Positions 31,844 through 43,955 of a stretch of DNA of 64,000 bases are shown here, piece by piece. Position 1 is the stretch's first letter. Every line of letters begins with the position of its first letter. Origin of the DNA: Lasiodiplodia sp. COLG20 (lineage: Eukaryota > Ascomycota > Dothideomycetes > Botryosphaeriales > Botryosphaeriaceae); the NCBI GenBank assembly GCA_009801085.1, contig VNWV01000008.1:1178001-1242000 (forward strand), given 5' to 3'. The position numbers and the translations under genes were made by a program. The notes under the pieces were generated by a model. It did not search any database. It worked only from the letters and a program-made list of their open reading frames with translations, and was not told the DNA's origin.

Positions 31844-34800
31844 TGTGAAATGAGTGTGGAGGAATTTGTCAGAATGGACCCGAGAACGAGGGACGAGGGT
31901 CCAACTAATAGAGAATGACAAAAAAGGTCAGCCACAGAGGATGACGGTCAAGGTGACCGGTCTGATATACTCTGGGAGACTAAGGAACGACTGTGGAGGA
32001 AGGAAGAGGACGAACGGACTGGCGCGGGCTAGTAGTTAAGCCCGGGTGCAGAGGCTGCCGCGCAGCTAAACCGTTTCGCAAGCAGGGCAGAATGGTTCTC
32101 AGCTCGCAATGCACAGTGCCAAGGCCATTTTCCCCTGCGTCCTGACGTGGGGTGTAGGGCGGAGTCAGGCCAATGGAGAGACTTTCCGAGAAGGTAAGGT
32201 CACGGCGGCGATCTAGCTAGTAGGCGGTGGTTAGCAGTCTATCGACGCAGAACATCGCTAGGGTATTGACGCGTGTAGGGCCCCAGCGCACGCCTAACTA
32301 GGACGGCTCGAGTGTAGTGTGCCGTTAGCCAAGGGAGCCAGCTTCCCCAACAGGCATGATGGCAATCTGAGACGGGTGGTCGAAAATGAGCCAGTTCCTG
32401 AGGTTTAACCATCCTAGTCCTATCCTAGGGCTGTGCAGGCTCGACGGAGACATGCCGAGATGCAGCGACCCCGGCTCGCGGCCGTCGTCGATTGGCGCCG
32501 CACCGCGAGCCAGATCAGGCAATAGGCTCGGGCGGTCCGCGGGTGACGAGTGGACAAGGTTTTCCTGCGGCGTTCCGGCGTAGCAAATTGAGCGCACAAC
32601 GCTCTTGCGGCAGAGGTGGGTCTCGATGCATGAGAAGTGCTACGGAAAAGGGCGTGCTGCGGCGAGTCAGGATAGCGAGACGGTGGCCGATTCAGCTGGA
32701 CGTTGAAAGAGAATGTGATGGGCGCCGGGATGGCAGACTGCTTGGGCCAACTGCGAGAGATCGCCGCAGGCAACGTCCTTGGAAGAAGCAGCACACAGTA
32801 TGTGTGCGTCGGCGTTCACGCATCCGGGTGGTTTCTTCAGGCGGATGGGTGGTGGCGCGGGCAGGACCGTGAGGCTCAATGCAAGCGTCATGGTGTAGTC
32901 ACGGGCAGGCAGCCGCCTATTGCTGCTGATCGTCATCTCAGTGGCTTGCGGCCGTGGCATAGCCGGCGAAGCAGAGGCTCCCGTAGGTACCAAAGAAGCA
33001 CCGATTCTTCAGCCTCTTTGTCGTCGAATCCTGGCGCTCCCGTTCGGTGCCATGCTGGCGGTATTCCAGGCGAACGGCGCGCGGTGGGAATCCAGGAACG
33101 GGTCCTCTGCGCCCTGGATTTTCGCATCTGCTGATCGCGGGCGGGTGCGCCGGAGATGGTGCTCCACTGGGCAACTGCATCGACGATGAGAGCAACGGCA
33201 CAGGTACATCGCTTCCTAGCCGACGGGCGGCGAGCAACTGTGAGGCCGAATGCGGAGAGGCGCGACGAGTGGTTCAGGAGGCTTTACGGGGAACGACGAC
33301 GTTAGCTGTCAACGCCGTCGCGTCAGCCGGTCGGAGCGCGGCGTTCAGCTTAACGTGTTTGCAGCTGTCATGAAACCGAGTAATGGTGTTCCCCACCGGC
33401 GAGGTGATCTCTTCCCAGCAAGGGCGGCTGATCGGCGCGGACCACAGATCCAGTGCGGCGGGCGAGCCAAATGGGCTCCCCTGAGCGCGGAGCAATCTCG
33501 TAGAAACGGCAGTTGAGTCGCAGCCGAGTCATAAGCGACGCCGGTGAGGCTGTGGAGACGCCGCCACCCGAGCGAGAGGCAGCTGAGCGCTTTTGCCGGC
33601 CAATTGCAGCCATCGCGATGCTCTGCACGCGCAGCACTGGTGTTTCGACAGCTGTATTCCGTCCCACTGCTCGTGCGCTCAGGCTGCCAGGCGTCCAGGG
33701 TGCGGCGGCACAGCGGGCAGCTGGGGGGCTGTGAGAGCGTCGGGTCTCTTGCGGGCGGCAGGATTGCGAGGGAGCAGCGCAGGATCTGAGGCGGCATAGA
33801 TGGCAGTGCGCGGGACGGGGAACAGCCGTGAGCTGCGAATGAGGGCGCGGGGACTATCGGACCGGGAGCGGCGAGGGCGAGGGGTGGCCCGAGGCAGGGA
33901 CGCAGAGATTATTGGGGCGGGTCGGCCTCATGATCGCGGGTGCGGCTGATCTGAAGCTTGTCCCGCGCCGACGGCCAGCGACCTCCCGATCGAACTGGAC
34001 CCGTACCATCGCAGCCACCCCAATCCTCCACCAAACTACGTCAACCGTCATCTCATTTCATTCGTCTGGGCTGCCTGACCCAACGTTGGACGCGAGTAAT
34101 TCGCCGAAGCCTCCCGCCGCCGGGTACCAGTGCAGCGCACGGCGCGCCCACCGCCTAGACCCATTTCCGTTCTCCCATCGCCGCCTCAGACGCTCTCATT
34201 TGCCAACCCGCGGGAGCTTGAGTACCCCGGACCCAAGGAGATGGAAAGGAGACGATCTAGATGACGATATCGCAACGCATTTCTTCATTTCCTCTCACCA
34301 TCTCCTCTAGTGACGCTCCGCCCAACGGCCATTCGCTACCAAGCCCAATTGCCGGAATCATCTCCTCCAATACGGGTCCCATGTCGTGTTCCGCTTCCTG
34401 TCACCTCGCCCACGACATCCTGCAAGCCATCACCAATAGCTGTGTCTCATTTACTACCTACTCATTGGCGCCGCCAGACTCCTTTCTACGAATTTCTCGC
34501 AGCAATCTCTAGTCGAACTCTCACTAACCTGCTTGGTGAATGAACATCTCGTATGCTGTCACATGCTCGCTAGAAGGCCTTCAATGCTGCAAGACGTGGA
34601 GATGTGAGATTGGGTGTTCCTCTTACCCATCCTCTTACACTCAAGACTTCACGCTGTTTCCAAGTCCATGGCTCCAATCCACAATATTGGTTCGCCCCAC
34701 CACTTCATTTTCTGTTACGCAAGCATTGCTGCGACGAATCATCACACAGCCTCACTTGTAAACTCTCCTAAATCCTGACACCCTCTAGCCATGGCCACGC

Positions 34801-37800
34801 CAGAGGCGTCTCCCAAGAACAAGGGCAGTCCCAGATTTTTTTTTTTACTCACTCATTGGCAGTGCACGCGCACTGGCATTCCTCCTGGTCGAAAAAGAAA
34901 AAAAGAAGGTACTCCGGTGAATCCTTCTCACGCAGATCCAAAGACTACTGTAGCTTTCCGCGCTGATAGAGAGTCCCATTGGATGGCCTCCCAAAACTAC
35001 GCTTGTTGGCGGGTGATAAACGCATCGTCTGTTGATAATGGAGCTGACACTAACAAAATGGGTGTACCAGTTAACATTCCTAAGCCTACTATTCCTGAGT
35101 TACGATCCCATGAAAGCCCATGTTTCCGTTAAGGTGCCGCCCGTATTGGAACAACCTGTGCTACTATGCACAACGGAGCTAAGCCCCTCTTCTGTACGCT
35201 GGACAAACGGAGCCAGATCTCGTCTCGAGGCACACAAAGGCTCATCCACCGTGGCAAAAGAAGGCCTTACAGCGCACAGTGCATAAATGGCGCACTTGGA
35301 GGAAACTTGGTCTCGGGCCGCCCTTGAAGGTCGCGGTGAGCTGGTACCATACGGTTCGACTTACCACTCCTCACCACTCCTTCATCTTTCGCATGCATTG
35401 CTCAAGCCGACAACTATGAGCCGCGCTCTCTTCGTAATTAGAGCTTGCTATATCGCCCTATCTCCCTGAGGAGTCCTCCGGATCCAGTGGAAATCACGCG
35501 CTTTGGACAGGAGGATCCATGAGACCCCTTGCCCATACTCCATCTCAGACAGGGGTTAAGCGGTGGACGTGTGCCACGCAACAGAGGCGTCTTAGAATAG
35601 TCTGGGCATTGCTTGTTCCCCGCTCAAAGGATTCTTTTTAATCTTTTTTATCTCAAGCCACTCTGCGACGAACGCGCCGGCCTTGCTTGGCGATCGCTGT
35701 GACGCCACCGCAGGATCACGCTTGACCCCTTACCCGCTCTGTGGCGATGCAGGGTCCCGGCGAACAAAGCTGATCCTGAGAAAATCGGAAAGGGCCCTTC
35801 CGTCAGATGCAATAGGCTGCTCGACATTCCTTCAGACTAGCTGGCCTTCCCTAGAACGACAAAGCCATCCCCTCGGTCAAAAGGGATTTTGAACACACTA
35901 TAGCACTCGCTTCCCAGTACTAGGATCATTTCGCAATAATTGTATCTCGAAGACACGGTCAAAACTACTATTTTTCTCAGATAAGCAGCTTCGACTATTA
36001 TTTTGAGCACTCCGAATGTTGTTTAGCTAGTATGCTCTTCTCGGGCCGAAGCGTAAGGTAGGCTTCGGACCGGTGAATTGACAGCTTGGCAAGAATCACG
36101 TGTCAAACCCCCATAGAAAAGAGGGGATACTTGTGTCCAATCCAGCATTCGCCACAGTCTTACTCCCTCTGCTCAGGAGTATCAGCCATGGAGGCCTTCG
36201 ACCCCTTTCTGTTTCGAATTTTAGAGCATACCAAGGGATCTTCCCTCCACGGCTGTGCATTTTACTTCTTGTCGAGTATGTTGATCAAAAGCTTCGGGCT
36301 AGCCACAGCCGCACTATACGGATCTTCTGCAGGCAAATAAGGTTACCTTGTTGAGCACACATTTTCCCGAAGAAAAGGAGAATAAGCCACGTCAAGCTCT
36401 TAGTAACTACCGCGTAAACTTTCTACAGGACCCAATAGCGGTTTAATGGGCTCAACCCACCTCAACAGCTCCGCTGGGATTTTAGATAATAATTTAATTC
36501 AGCTGAGTACGGCATCTTTAGGCTGAACACCTCACTCTAAACAATGAGCACGTTGATCAAGTTGCTGTACATACAAGATACAACATGTCATTTCCAGCGT
36601 ATCTGCGGTTCGTTAATTCAATAAGTCTTACTATTAGCTGAAGCCTCAGCCTGCTGTTATCCAGCCTGATCAAGACGGCGCCGATCATTCATGGCACGGC
36701 CGTAAAGGATGGCATCATTCATGGGCAATGTTACCATCTTCCTTTTGGTATTGATCAGATCTACATCTAGCAGTCAAATGTGAAATGGGTGACCCTTCAA
36801 GCTGGTTTGACGGGCCAAATTCACGCTCGTGCAGCAAAAAAACAACATCTCCTTGGAAACTCCGCGGAGCCTAAAGATGGGCGTCACTTCCGCGATTCCT
36901 TCTCCTCTTTGTAGAATTCGGGAGGTGGCAGCCAGGCAGCCGTGATGCGGCTAAAATGGATTCGATAGGCACGATTCCCGCCCCGGCTGCAATCCTTTCC
37001 GCCCCATGGTCCGGATAGATCTGGCCCCTGGGCGATCCAAGAAGCGTCGCTTCCCCAACCCCGTGGTACTGTGCAGCTGCACCACAACCTGGCACGAGCT
37101 TTGCTCAGCCTTCCGTCTTTCCGGTCACAAGGGCTTCGTGTTCACTCTCTTCCAGGGTTTCCGCGATTCCAACCCTCCTTTGGTAGAGACGACCAACGGT
37201 ACAAAACTTCATCCCCAGCAAAATAAATAAGCGAAATCTGAAGCTGCACAAATAATTCTACCCAAAAACTGCAGTACAAAAACTGACGAGATTTGTTCTA
37301 CCGCCAGAACCACGGTTAAGCGGGATGAGGTCCTCGCCATGGCCGCGCTCTGCGTAAAGATGTCTATCGTGACCATCTGCTGTCGGGCCGACTCTGAGAC
37401 CATCTCAGTGGCTTCGTAGGTGCTGGACTTGAGCCTAACGTGGACATACACCGACTTTTTGGTACGATAACGCGCGAGACGCTACTCTGAGTATACAATC
37501 AGGCTATCGATTCAGAGCATCAGTGTGTATGCCTCGAGGTGAGGATCCATTGCGGAGTGATAGCGAAGAGAGCTACTCATTATCGGGCCAGATGGTTTAG
37601 CCCGTGGAGCGTATCAAGAAACGGGGACATTGCATGGGAAGCTCGCCTCATGCAATTCAGTTGTTCATACAGCTCTAAATTGATGCTAAGAAAAAGTGCA
37701 GTTCTATAACTCCGTCTTATTGGACATTAAGTCGACATCAACTCGTAGTATGCATTTCATCATTTCGCCTTCGGGGCAACCATGGATACAACAGCCTAGG

Positions 37801-37847
37801 ATGTAACCTTTCAAACAACCATATCATCCAACCAATGTCCAATTTCG
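31844..37847. other. 6 kb gene-poor region
   Basis: I see no supportable gene. From 32.3 to 34.2 kb the DNA is GC-rich, and ORFs of 60-150 codons overlap in most frames on both strands, without domains or consistent splice sites. From 34.2 to 37.8 kb composition is more balanced and only short ORFs of up to 113 codons occur. I recognise no transposase or reverse transcriptase motif, rRNA or tRNA. Decayed repeat sequence is possible but not shown. Confidence 0.45.
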
Positions 37848-39631
37848 TTAGACGCTAGTGTCAAAGACGCAGCCTAAAGGTCCGCAGCAACAGCCCGAGC
37901 ACTCGTGGCCATGAGGCAGACTACCAGGACCACAACTCGTTTCTTCGCAAAGAAGATCGTACCTCCTATACAAGCATAGTGTTAGCAAACTCTCTTGATA
38001 TCGGTCGTAAGACCCAGAACTTACGGAATGTTCAGTTGCTTCACACGAGGAAAAGTGAGCTTCACCTGGGCGGAATCCTGGGCAGAGGGATTGGGAAAGT
38101 CCTCGTAGCGACGTCCATCCCATCCCAGGATATCCCACATCAAGTCATCCTCATCATCGTTCTTCCCCTCCCTCATAAACTTCATGAACATGCCACGCAG
38201 CTGCTCGCTGACACAGCCCAGAACCCGCACTTCCTTCATACCGGCCGTCAGTCCTGCCAAGCCCAGCAGAATCATGCCGGTACAGAAACGATGGCACTTC
38301 CGGGACGCCGCGTACGTAGTGACCCTAGTCGTGTTGACGTTCTTGTGTCCCAAGAACGCGGTGAAGTGCTTCAATCCCGGCAGGTCAAACAACCACTTCC
38401 CAGCGACGCACTCGTCGCTGAACCGGCCCCTCTGCTCCGCGAGCAAGACATCGTTCAACCCCAAGACATTCAACCACGTCGGCGTGTCCAGATCCAGCCG
38501 CAACCGCGTCAGCGTCCCGACCGCCTCCGCGCGAGCGTTCGCCTTCCTCCACGTGAGCAGCGGCGCCCGCTTCAACACCTCCTTCCCGAACAGCGGCGCG
38601 GAATTGACAACCGCATGCACATCCGCGAAAACAAACTCGCACTCGCGCCTCAGCACCTCCGCAAACTCCCGCGACACCTGTCTATTCGCCAGCAGCAAGC
38701 TCAACACGGGCCCGACGGTCGCCCGCGGGATGTGGTCCTGGTCGCGATAGCAGAAGCCGTAGACGCGCTCGGTGTAGCGCACGATGTCGGTCATCATCAG
38801 CGCCGAGGCCTTGCGCGGCAGGTACTCCCAGCCGCCGCGCTGCATGTAGCGCGGGTAGACGGCCGGCGCGCAGGACGCGGCGTAGACGGCGTCGCGCAGC
38901 TCGCGCGGAAGTTGGAGCAGCGCGAAGGGCTTGCCGCTGGTGGCCCAGATGGTCGACGCGTGCCAGTCAGGCGAGCCGACGCCGCGCGTATCGCTGGAAG
39001 GGACGGCGCCGTAGAGGGAGACGAAGACGTTGGGGGTGATCCAGCCGTTGTCGGAGGTGGACCCGGAGGTGGACGACGACGACGGGGTCTTGATCAGGAC
39101 GCCGGCGCCGTTGGAGGTGAGCTTGGCCGTGATTTTGGCTCGGCGGAAGTTCTCGGGGCCGAAGTCGATGGGCAGGTAGTGCTTGGTGATGACGTAGACG
39201 CCGTGCGAGCGCGGCGAGTGGGCGGCGGTGGCGTTGGGGTCGGGAGGAGAGGACGAGGGCGCCGGGCTCTTGGGAGGGACTTCGACGATCGAGTCTCTGG
39301 TCACGGTGAAGGTCGGCTGTTCCATGGTCTTTTCCTTCCTGGACCACCAGATTTGTGACATGAAGAGCTTGCGCAGAATATCCAGGACGGGATCGGCCCC
39401 AGAAGGAAGGTCGGGAGCGGGATCAGTGTAGAGGCTTTTCACGGTGGAAAGCAGTGACCTTGGCATGATGGCGTTCTTCGAAGGCGCTTCGCGCTTCTTG
39501 CGCATTTTTTGAGGCGCCTTATCATCCAGGCCATCATCGTCGGCGTGGGCCGAGGGTATGTGGGTGGATGCCGAACGTTCAGGTACTTTGTCGACCAGCC
39601 TGTGGTCGCGGAGGCCAAGATCAAAGCCCAT
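37848..39631 (-). CDS. F-box-like protein 1 (cluster paralog), two exons with Cys/His tail
   Basis: Complement of join(37848..37965, 38025..39631), 574 residues. The N-terminal ~190 residues are basic then Ser/Pro-rich. An F-box-like helix LLQLPRELRDAVYAASC (the LPxEIRNxIY signature of this fungal family) is followed by VLSLLLANRQVSREF and, near the end, VRVLGCVSEQLRGMFMKF, a motif shared with the other cluster members. The 59 bp intron starts GTAAGT, and its phase makes the unspliced transcript read CCG-TAA, an immediate stop. The last exon adds 38 residues with C-x8-H-x-C-x4-C-x4-C (CGPGSLPHGHEC then CCGPLGC). Start 39631 was chosen for its context (ACACCATGG); the frame is open further upstream. 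Function is unknown. F-box proteins normally present substrates to SCF ubiquitin ligases, but the F-box here is only suggestive. Confidence 0.72.
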
Positions 39632-40164
39632 GGTGTGGTTCGGTATTGGCGTATTCGGTGTTTCTGGTAGGATGTCAAGGTTGGAGGTCGAGTGTAAGAA
39701 GGTGTAGAAGTGTAGATGGCCTGAACCAGAACAAAATGCCACCAACTGCGCACGGACACCTTCAGGCAAGTGACAGTCTTCAATCACTAACAAGCTTAGT
39801 ATGCAATACTGCTTACCTACCACATCTCTGCGTCGACACTCACCTTATTTCGGTAATGATATCAAAGTTTTACGCCCATCGTCACCCGAAACCCAAGCAG
39901 AGCTGTCGATTAGCCATGCACCTGCATTCATTGCTTTTTTTCTTTCCTAGCATAGCTTGGTGGGTAAAGGCAAGGTATTTACACATTCGAACAGCGGGAG
40001 TTGCGCAGCCGTGACCCACGGTTTGCTGGACCCTGTATGCAGGACTACCCTAATTCGAACGTAGACAAATTTTCTTGGGAATAAGACTTTTGACCATTCG
40101 ATTTCTACATAAGCCCCTTGTTCCTCCTGTTTGAGCCCACCACGCAACGCTAGATAAACTCAAA
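39632..40164. promoter_or_regulatory. Divergent intergenic region of two F-box-like genes
   Basis: 533 bp between the start codons of F-box-like genes 1 (-) and 4 (+); must hold both promoters. No TATA box is obvious. Confidence 0.4.
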
Positions 40165-41223
40165 ATGGCATCCGACAATAAGCGTTCTTCGTTCTTTGAC
40201 CTCCATGGCGAGATCCGAAACCGCATCTACGCATACCTCGCCGATCCTTGCAATCCTTATCATTACCAATATGGGTCTTGGCCTAAATCTCACCACATGG
40301 CACTCATGCTCAGCTGTCGTCAGCTCTATGATGAATATTCCTCTTTCGTCTGGCGCAATGCCATCTTCGTTTTCAACAAATACGAGGATCTCCGTCACTT
40401 CACCAGGCTCACGGTCTACCGCTCACAGAAGCACCCCAAACTCCCGTGCCCGGCCCACCTTGCACTAAATTTTTCCACGTTCCACCTTTTCATATTCACC
40501 ACTGATCCTACTCAACGTTCTCTCAAACCTTCTCCTCGCGCTCATGCCTCCAAGTTGTTCAACCCGTGTCTAGTTGGCGGGCTGGAGACGCTGACGATCA
40601 GAATACCGTGCCGAACACGGCCAAAATACCGACGCATATACACGCAGCAACAAGAACTATTCTGCGCGCTACAACGAAATGTACCACACTCGACGGTGAC
40701 GGGACTTGCTCTCATAGGGTTGTTGCCTTATCTCAAGGACATCCCGGAGGTGCGTTTGGAGGGATGTGTGACGGAGGAGCAGAAGAAGACCTTCGAACTT
40801 GTAAGGAGGGAGTTCAATGAAAGGACTAGCAACAGCAGAGTCAGAGATACAGCTGATGAACCAGAGCAATGCTCCACAGCCGCGTGGATGCAGCTGGTGA
40901 AGCCGCCGGATCCCAAGGATTTCCCTTCTTTGGAATATATGCGTCAGGATCTTCTTGCACAGCCGGGCTTGCCACCCAATCTACTCATCCCGAGTTTGGT
41001 ACGGTGGGAGGACCTGTCGCCAAGATTGTGCGGGCTTACTTACTTCGATTTGCTTTGGATGTTAAGAGAGCATTACACAGGAGTATTGGTAGAGTTGAGT
41101 GCAGTCATGTGGTGTTGCGACGGCGTAGACTGCGTATCGAAGCCAGGTTACGACCACGAGAGGGTTTCCGCAAGGAGACGGCTTGGACGGAGATTACAGG
41201 CTCACAATTTTCCTTCCGCATGA
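40165..41223 (+). CDS. F-box-like protein 4 (short cluster paralog)
   Basis: Single exon, 352 residues, ATG in good context (AAAATGGCA). The F-box-like signature FFDLHGEIRNRIYAYLADP is at the very N-terminus, so the ~170-190-residue leader of the other three members is absent. It shares LMLSCRQLYDEYSSF and VRLEGCVTEEQKKTFELVRR with them. The C-terminal part is unlike the others and no Cys/His exon follows: the stop is TGA and there is no GTAAGT at the end. It is divergently transcribed from F-box-like gene 1. Probably an older or truncated member of the same family; function unknown. Confidence 0.75.
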   Translation: MASDNKRSSFFDLHGEIRNRIYAYLADPCNPYHYQYGSWPKSHHMALMLSCRQLYDEYSSFVWRNAIFVFNKYEDLRHFTRLTVYRSQKHPKLPCPAHLALNFSTFHLFIFTTDPTQRSLKPSPRAHASKLFNPCLVGGLETLTIRIPCRTRPKYRRIYTQQQELFCALQRNVPHSTVTGLALIGLLPYLKDIPEVRLEGCVTEEQKKTFELVRREFNERTSNSRVRDTADEPEQCSTAAWMQLVKPPDPKDFPSLEYMRQDLLAQPGLPPNLLIPSLVRWEDLSPRLCGLTYFDLLWMLREHYTGVLVELSAVMWCCDGVDCVSKPGYDHERVSARRRLGRRLQAHNFPSA

Positions 41224-41799
41224 GATAGCAGTAAACACCACGATCATCAACCTAAAAGCACAGAGGTCTATTCTTATGTCATCAAACAAGGGGAATATGT
41301 ACCCACTCCAACTGCATTTGCAAGGGGCTTGGTTCGCTCTTATTACGCTAAGCTTCCTCGAGGGCAAAGAAGTGCTAGAATAATCCAGCCGTTGAGGTTT
41401 AATATGGCGCAGTTAGTTGAAATACCGGTCCGTAACAATGTTAATGCTGAAATATTGGTGTAAGCCAATCTGCGGGAGTTTCCAACCATTAAATGCTACT
41501 ACTCTGATGAAGCCTTCATGTCTTTTTTGGTACTGACTGGAAGAGTTTTTTTATTGGTCAAGAGACCGCTGAGCACCGCCCAGGTCAGCCCGTTGTTCAG
41601 TGAACTTCAACTCGAACGAACAACTTGGCCTCAACGAGCCACAGTGGTATTCACAACATTGCTGATGCTTGTTCACGGGTTGAGTGGATGGTTGATTAAA
41701 CGTTGTTTGGAACATTCGGAGAAGAGAAATGAAAAAGAAATGCAGTTCATGGAACGCGTGCATAGCGTACAGGCTCCCTAAGGGGAGAGCAAAAAGAAA
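41224..41799. other. Intergenic region
   Basis: 576 bp with no supportable gene. An 87-codon ORF at 41518-41781 (+) has one hydrophobic stretch but no family resemblance. Confidence 0.4.
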
Positions 41800-41871
41800 T
41801 GCCCCCTATCGGAGTCGAACCGATGGCCTCGACATTACTAGTGTCGCGCTCTACCACTGAGCTAAAGGGGC
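41800..41871 (-). tRNA. tRNA-Thr (anticodon AGT)
   Basis: On the minus strand 72 bases fold as a cloverleaf. The acceptor stem is GCCCCTT pairing with AGGGGGC, with discriminator A. The D arm contains TAGCTCAGTGGTAGAGC. The anticodon stem CGACA/TGTCG encloses loop CTAGTAA, giving anticodon AGT, and the T arm is ATCGG-TTCGACT-CCGAT. Internal A and B boxes are intact. There is no intron. After A34-to-inosine editing it reads ACU, ACC and ACA threonine codons. Confidence 0.95.
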
Positions 41872-42332
41872 GTGTTGACCGCTTGTCGAATGCTTGTGGA
41901 CTGATCACATGACTTCGATCTGGTTGTTGAGCAACAAGTACTTGAAATCATGGGGGCAAGCGCCCCGGGGGAAATTTACAGCCTCAAAGTTGTTGGTCAA
42001 TTCGTGTTGTGGATGAACAATGGCGGCTGTACCTCGGTGCGGATGGATTCGCTGTACCCCACGAACAAGCAAGCCACAAAAGGGTGCGAAAATTCACCGG
42101 GCAACTCTATGGAACGCATGCATATTCATCTAACCGGGGATTTCGTGCTACTGCAAAATCTCTTGCCTGCTAACCTATTCAACCATAGTTGAGACTCCAA
42201 CAGTATTTTGACCATCCACGCATGACATTATTCTTGGTGACCCTCCTCCCATGAACACGAGTGATGCAAATAAGGTATATTGAATGACAACGCTGGGATG
42301 AGTATCCACGAGAGGACTGAGAAGGTTGAGTA
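41872..42332. other. Intergenic region
   Basis: 461 bp between the tRNA-Thr and the 3' end of F-box-like gene 2. Upstream of the tRNA gene. No other feature seen. Confidence 0.4.
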
Positions 42333-43955
42333 TCAAAGCTCTAGGGGTCGCTGTGCCATGCAATTGCCGTCCGTGCATCCGATCTGATCATAGCAATTGT
42401 GTTTCTCACCGTCACCTATATAGACACACATGGTGTGGTTGTCACTTGAAAAGATTAGCTTTGAGAGGTGGCTGTCATTGTGTTTACTTACATTTCCATG
42501 GGGTCAAGAATGTACAGGCCGTGTTGCATCCATGACCTTCCGATGCTCGACAAGTATGAAGAAGGGCCGATGACATCCCATTCTGTCAGCGTCGGTGTTG
42601 CCCCAGTATGGTTTTCTCGGTGTAGCTGCTGGAACTGCGCGGCCATTTTTGAGCTGATGCAGCCCATGACTTGGACATGTGGGATCATTGAAAAAACAGT
42701 GCTTGCGTGAAGAACAATGTATCCGACAAGAATATGTGGGCATGAGTTGTGGAGAGGGCTGTCCTCGCTTGTATACCTCCACTCTGCCACGTTTCCGACC
42801 TGATGACGGATGTAGATCGTCAGGTGCGATAGGTTCATCGTCTGTAGCAACCGAGCGATGGGACTAAGCTGTCCGAATTGGCGCCAGTGGTCAGTAGGTT
42901 GCCATCGAAGAGGGATGCCCAGCAATTTGATCCAGTCCAGAGCGGGAAGCTCCAGAGTGATGCGCGAGAGCGCGGTGTACTTGGACACAGCCCGTGCCAG
43001 GCGTTGTCCACCCCATATGACGTTAGAAGAGGCTTGAGTGGCTGAGAAGCGGAAATCCAGCGTCGCCCACATGGCATCCTTGAACTCTTCGGATACCTGT
43101 TTATTCACAAGGAGGAGACTGAGGGGAGAAACCGCGCCATTGAGAATGCGGCCTCCATCCTCGCCTTCCGTCCGCACCAGAGTACCGCGTGGCCCAAACT
43201 CGCTCTTGAGAAGCTCATCCATAGGACTTGGTCCAACGCCATCAAGATAAGGGAAGTGGTTCCATCCCAGGCCCCAGTCTCCCTTGAAATCGCGACTCAG
43301 ATAGTGGAATGTCGCACATGCTTCGTAAATCATGAGTCGCAGCTCCGCGGGCAAGTCCAGAAGACGGAAAGACTTCCCACTTATATACCAAAGGTATTGG
43401 TGCGTCCAGAGAGGGGAGCGCAGACCGATGGGATCCTGTTGAAGAGGCGGGAAGACGGAGGAGATCCAATCTCCGAACTCGACCCATTTCTGACCCTTCC
43501 ACGCGACAACATGCCCTTCCCCATCGAGCTTCATGCGTCCAGTTATGGTCTGACTCTTCTCTCCCCTGCGCGAAGTCCAACGTGTTATCTGGTAGAAACG
43601 CCCGAAATCTGCCGCGGCTCCCCACGGGGTTGGAGCGGCGGCGGCGACCGTGTATTCGGTTGAGGAGCAGTATCGCCGTGGAAACTGTGAGGTCAGGCGT
43701 AGAAGCTTGGTAATCTCATCGAAGATGGAATCCGATTCGGGTACGATCGCAGCCCTGGAGCCAGGAGCTCCATTTGTGATGGGTGTCGTAGGTGACCTTG
43801 GTAGTCGCATGGTTCTTCTCTGCGCAATCATGGCGTAAGATTGTCGCTGCCCACTTGAGCTCGGGGAATCCCTAGAAGTCTTTGTCAATAATCTCATGCC
43901 GTTAAGATTTTGGGACAGGTACATACCGGCCCTGGTCTATAGGGCGGCGCTTCAT
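42333..43955 (-). CDS. F-box-like protein 2 (cluster paralog), three exons with Cys/His tail
   Basis: Complement of join(42333..42444, 42492..43871, 43927..43955), 506 residues. Exon 1 encodes MKRRPIDQG; intron 1 (55 bp, GTATGT, branch CTTAAC, TTCTAG) is canonical. The body has a ~175-residue leader with FGRFYQITRWTSRRG and VEFGDWISSVFPPLQ, then LLDLPAELRLMIYEACATF, GGRILNGAVSPLSLLLVNKQ, VQVMGCISSKMAAQFQQL and LTEWDVIG, all with counterparts in F-box-like protein 3. The last intron (47 bp) begins GTAAGT in phase 2, so unspliced RNA reads ATG-TAA. Its acceptor TTTTCAAG follows a GCTAATC branch. The last exon encodes 37 residues with C-x8-H-x-C-x5-C-x4-C (HNCYDQIGCTDGNC). An alternative acceptor at TATATAG would stop immediately. 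Function unknown. Confidence 0.72.

Noticed and set aside
32340..34310. Many overlapping ORFs of 60-150 codons on both strands
   Set aside because: No domain, no consistent splicing, and frames are open simply because of GC-rich composition.
37979..39358. 459-codon open frame on the + strand
   Set aside because: Antisense to F-box-like gene 1, Arg/Gly/Val-rich shadow of GC-rich codons.
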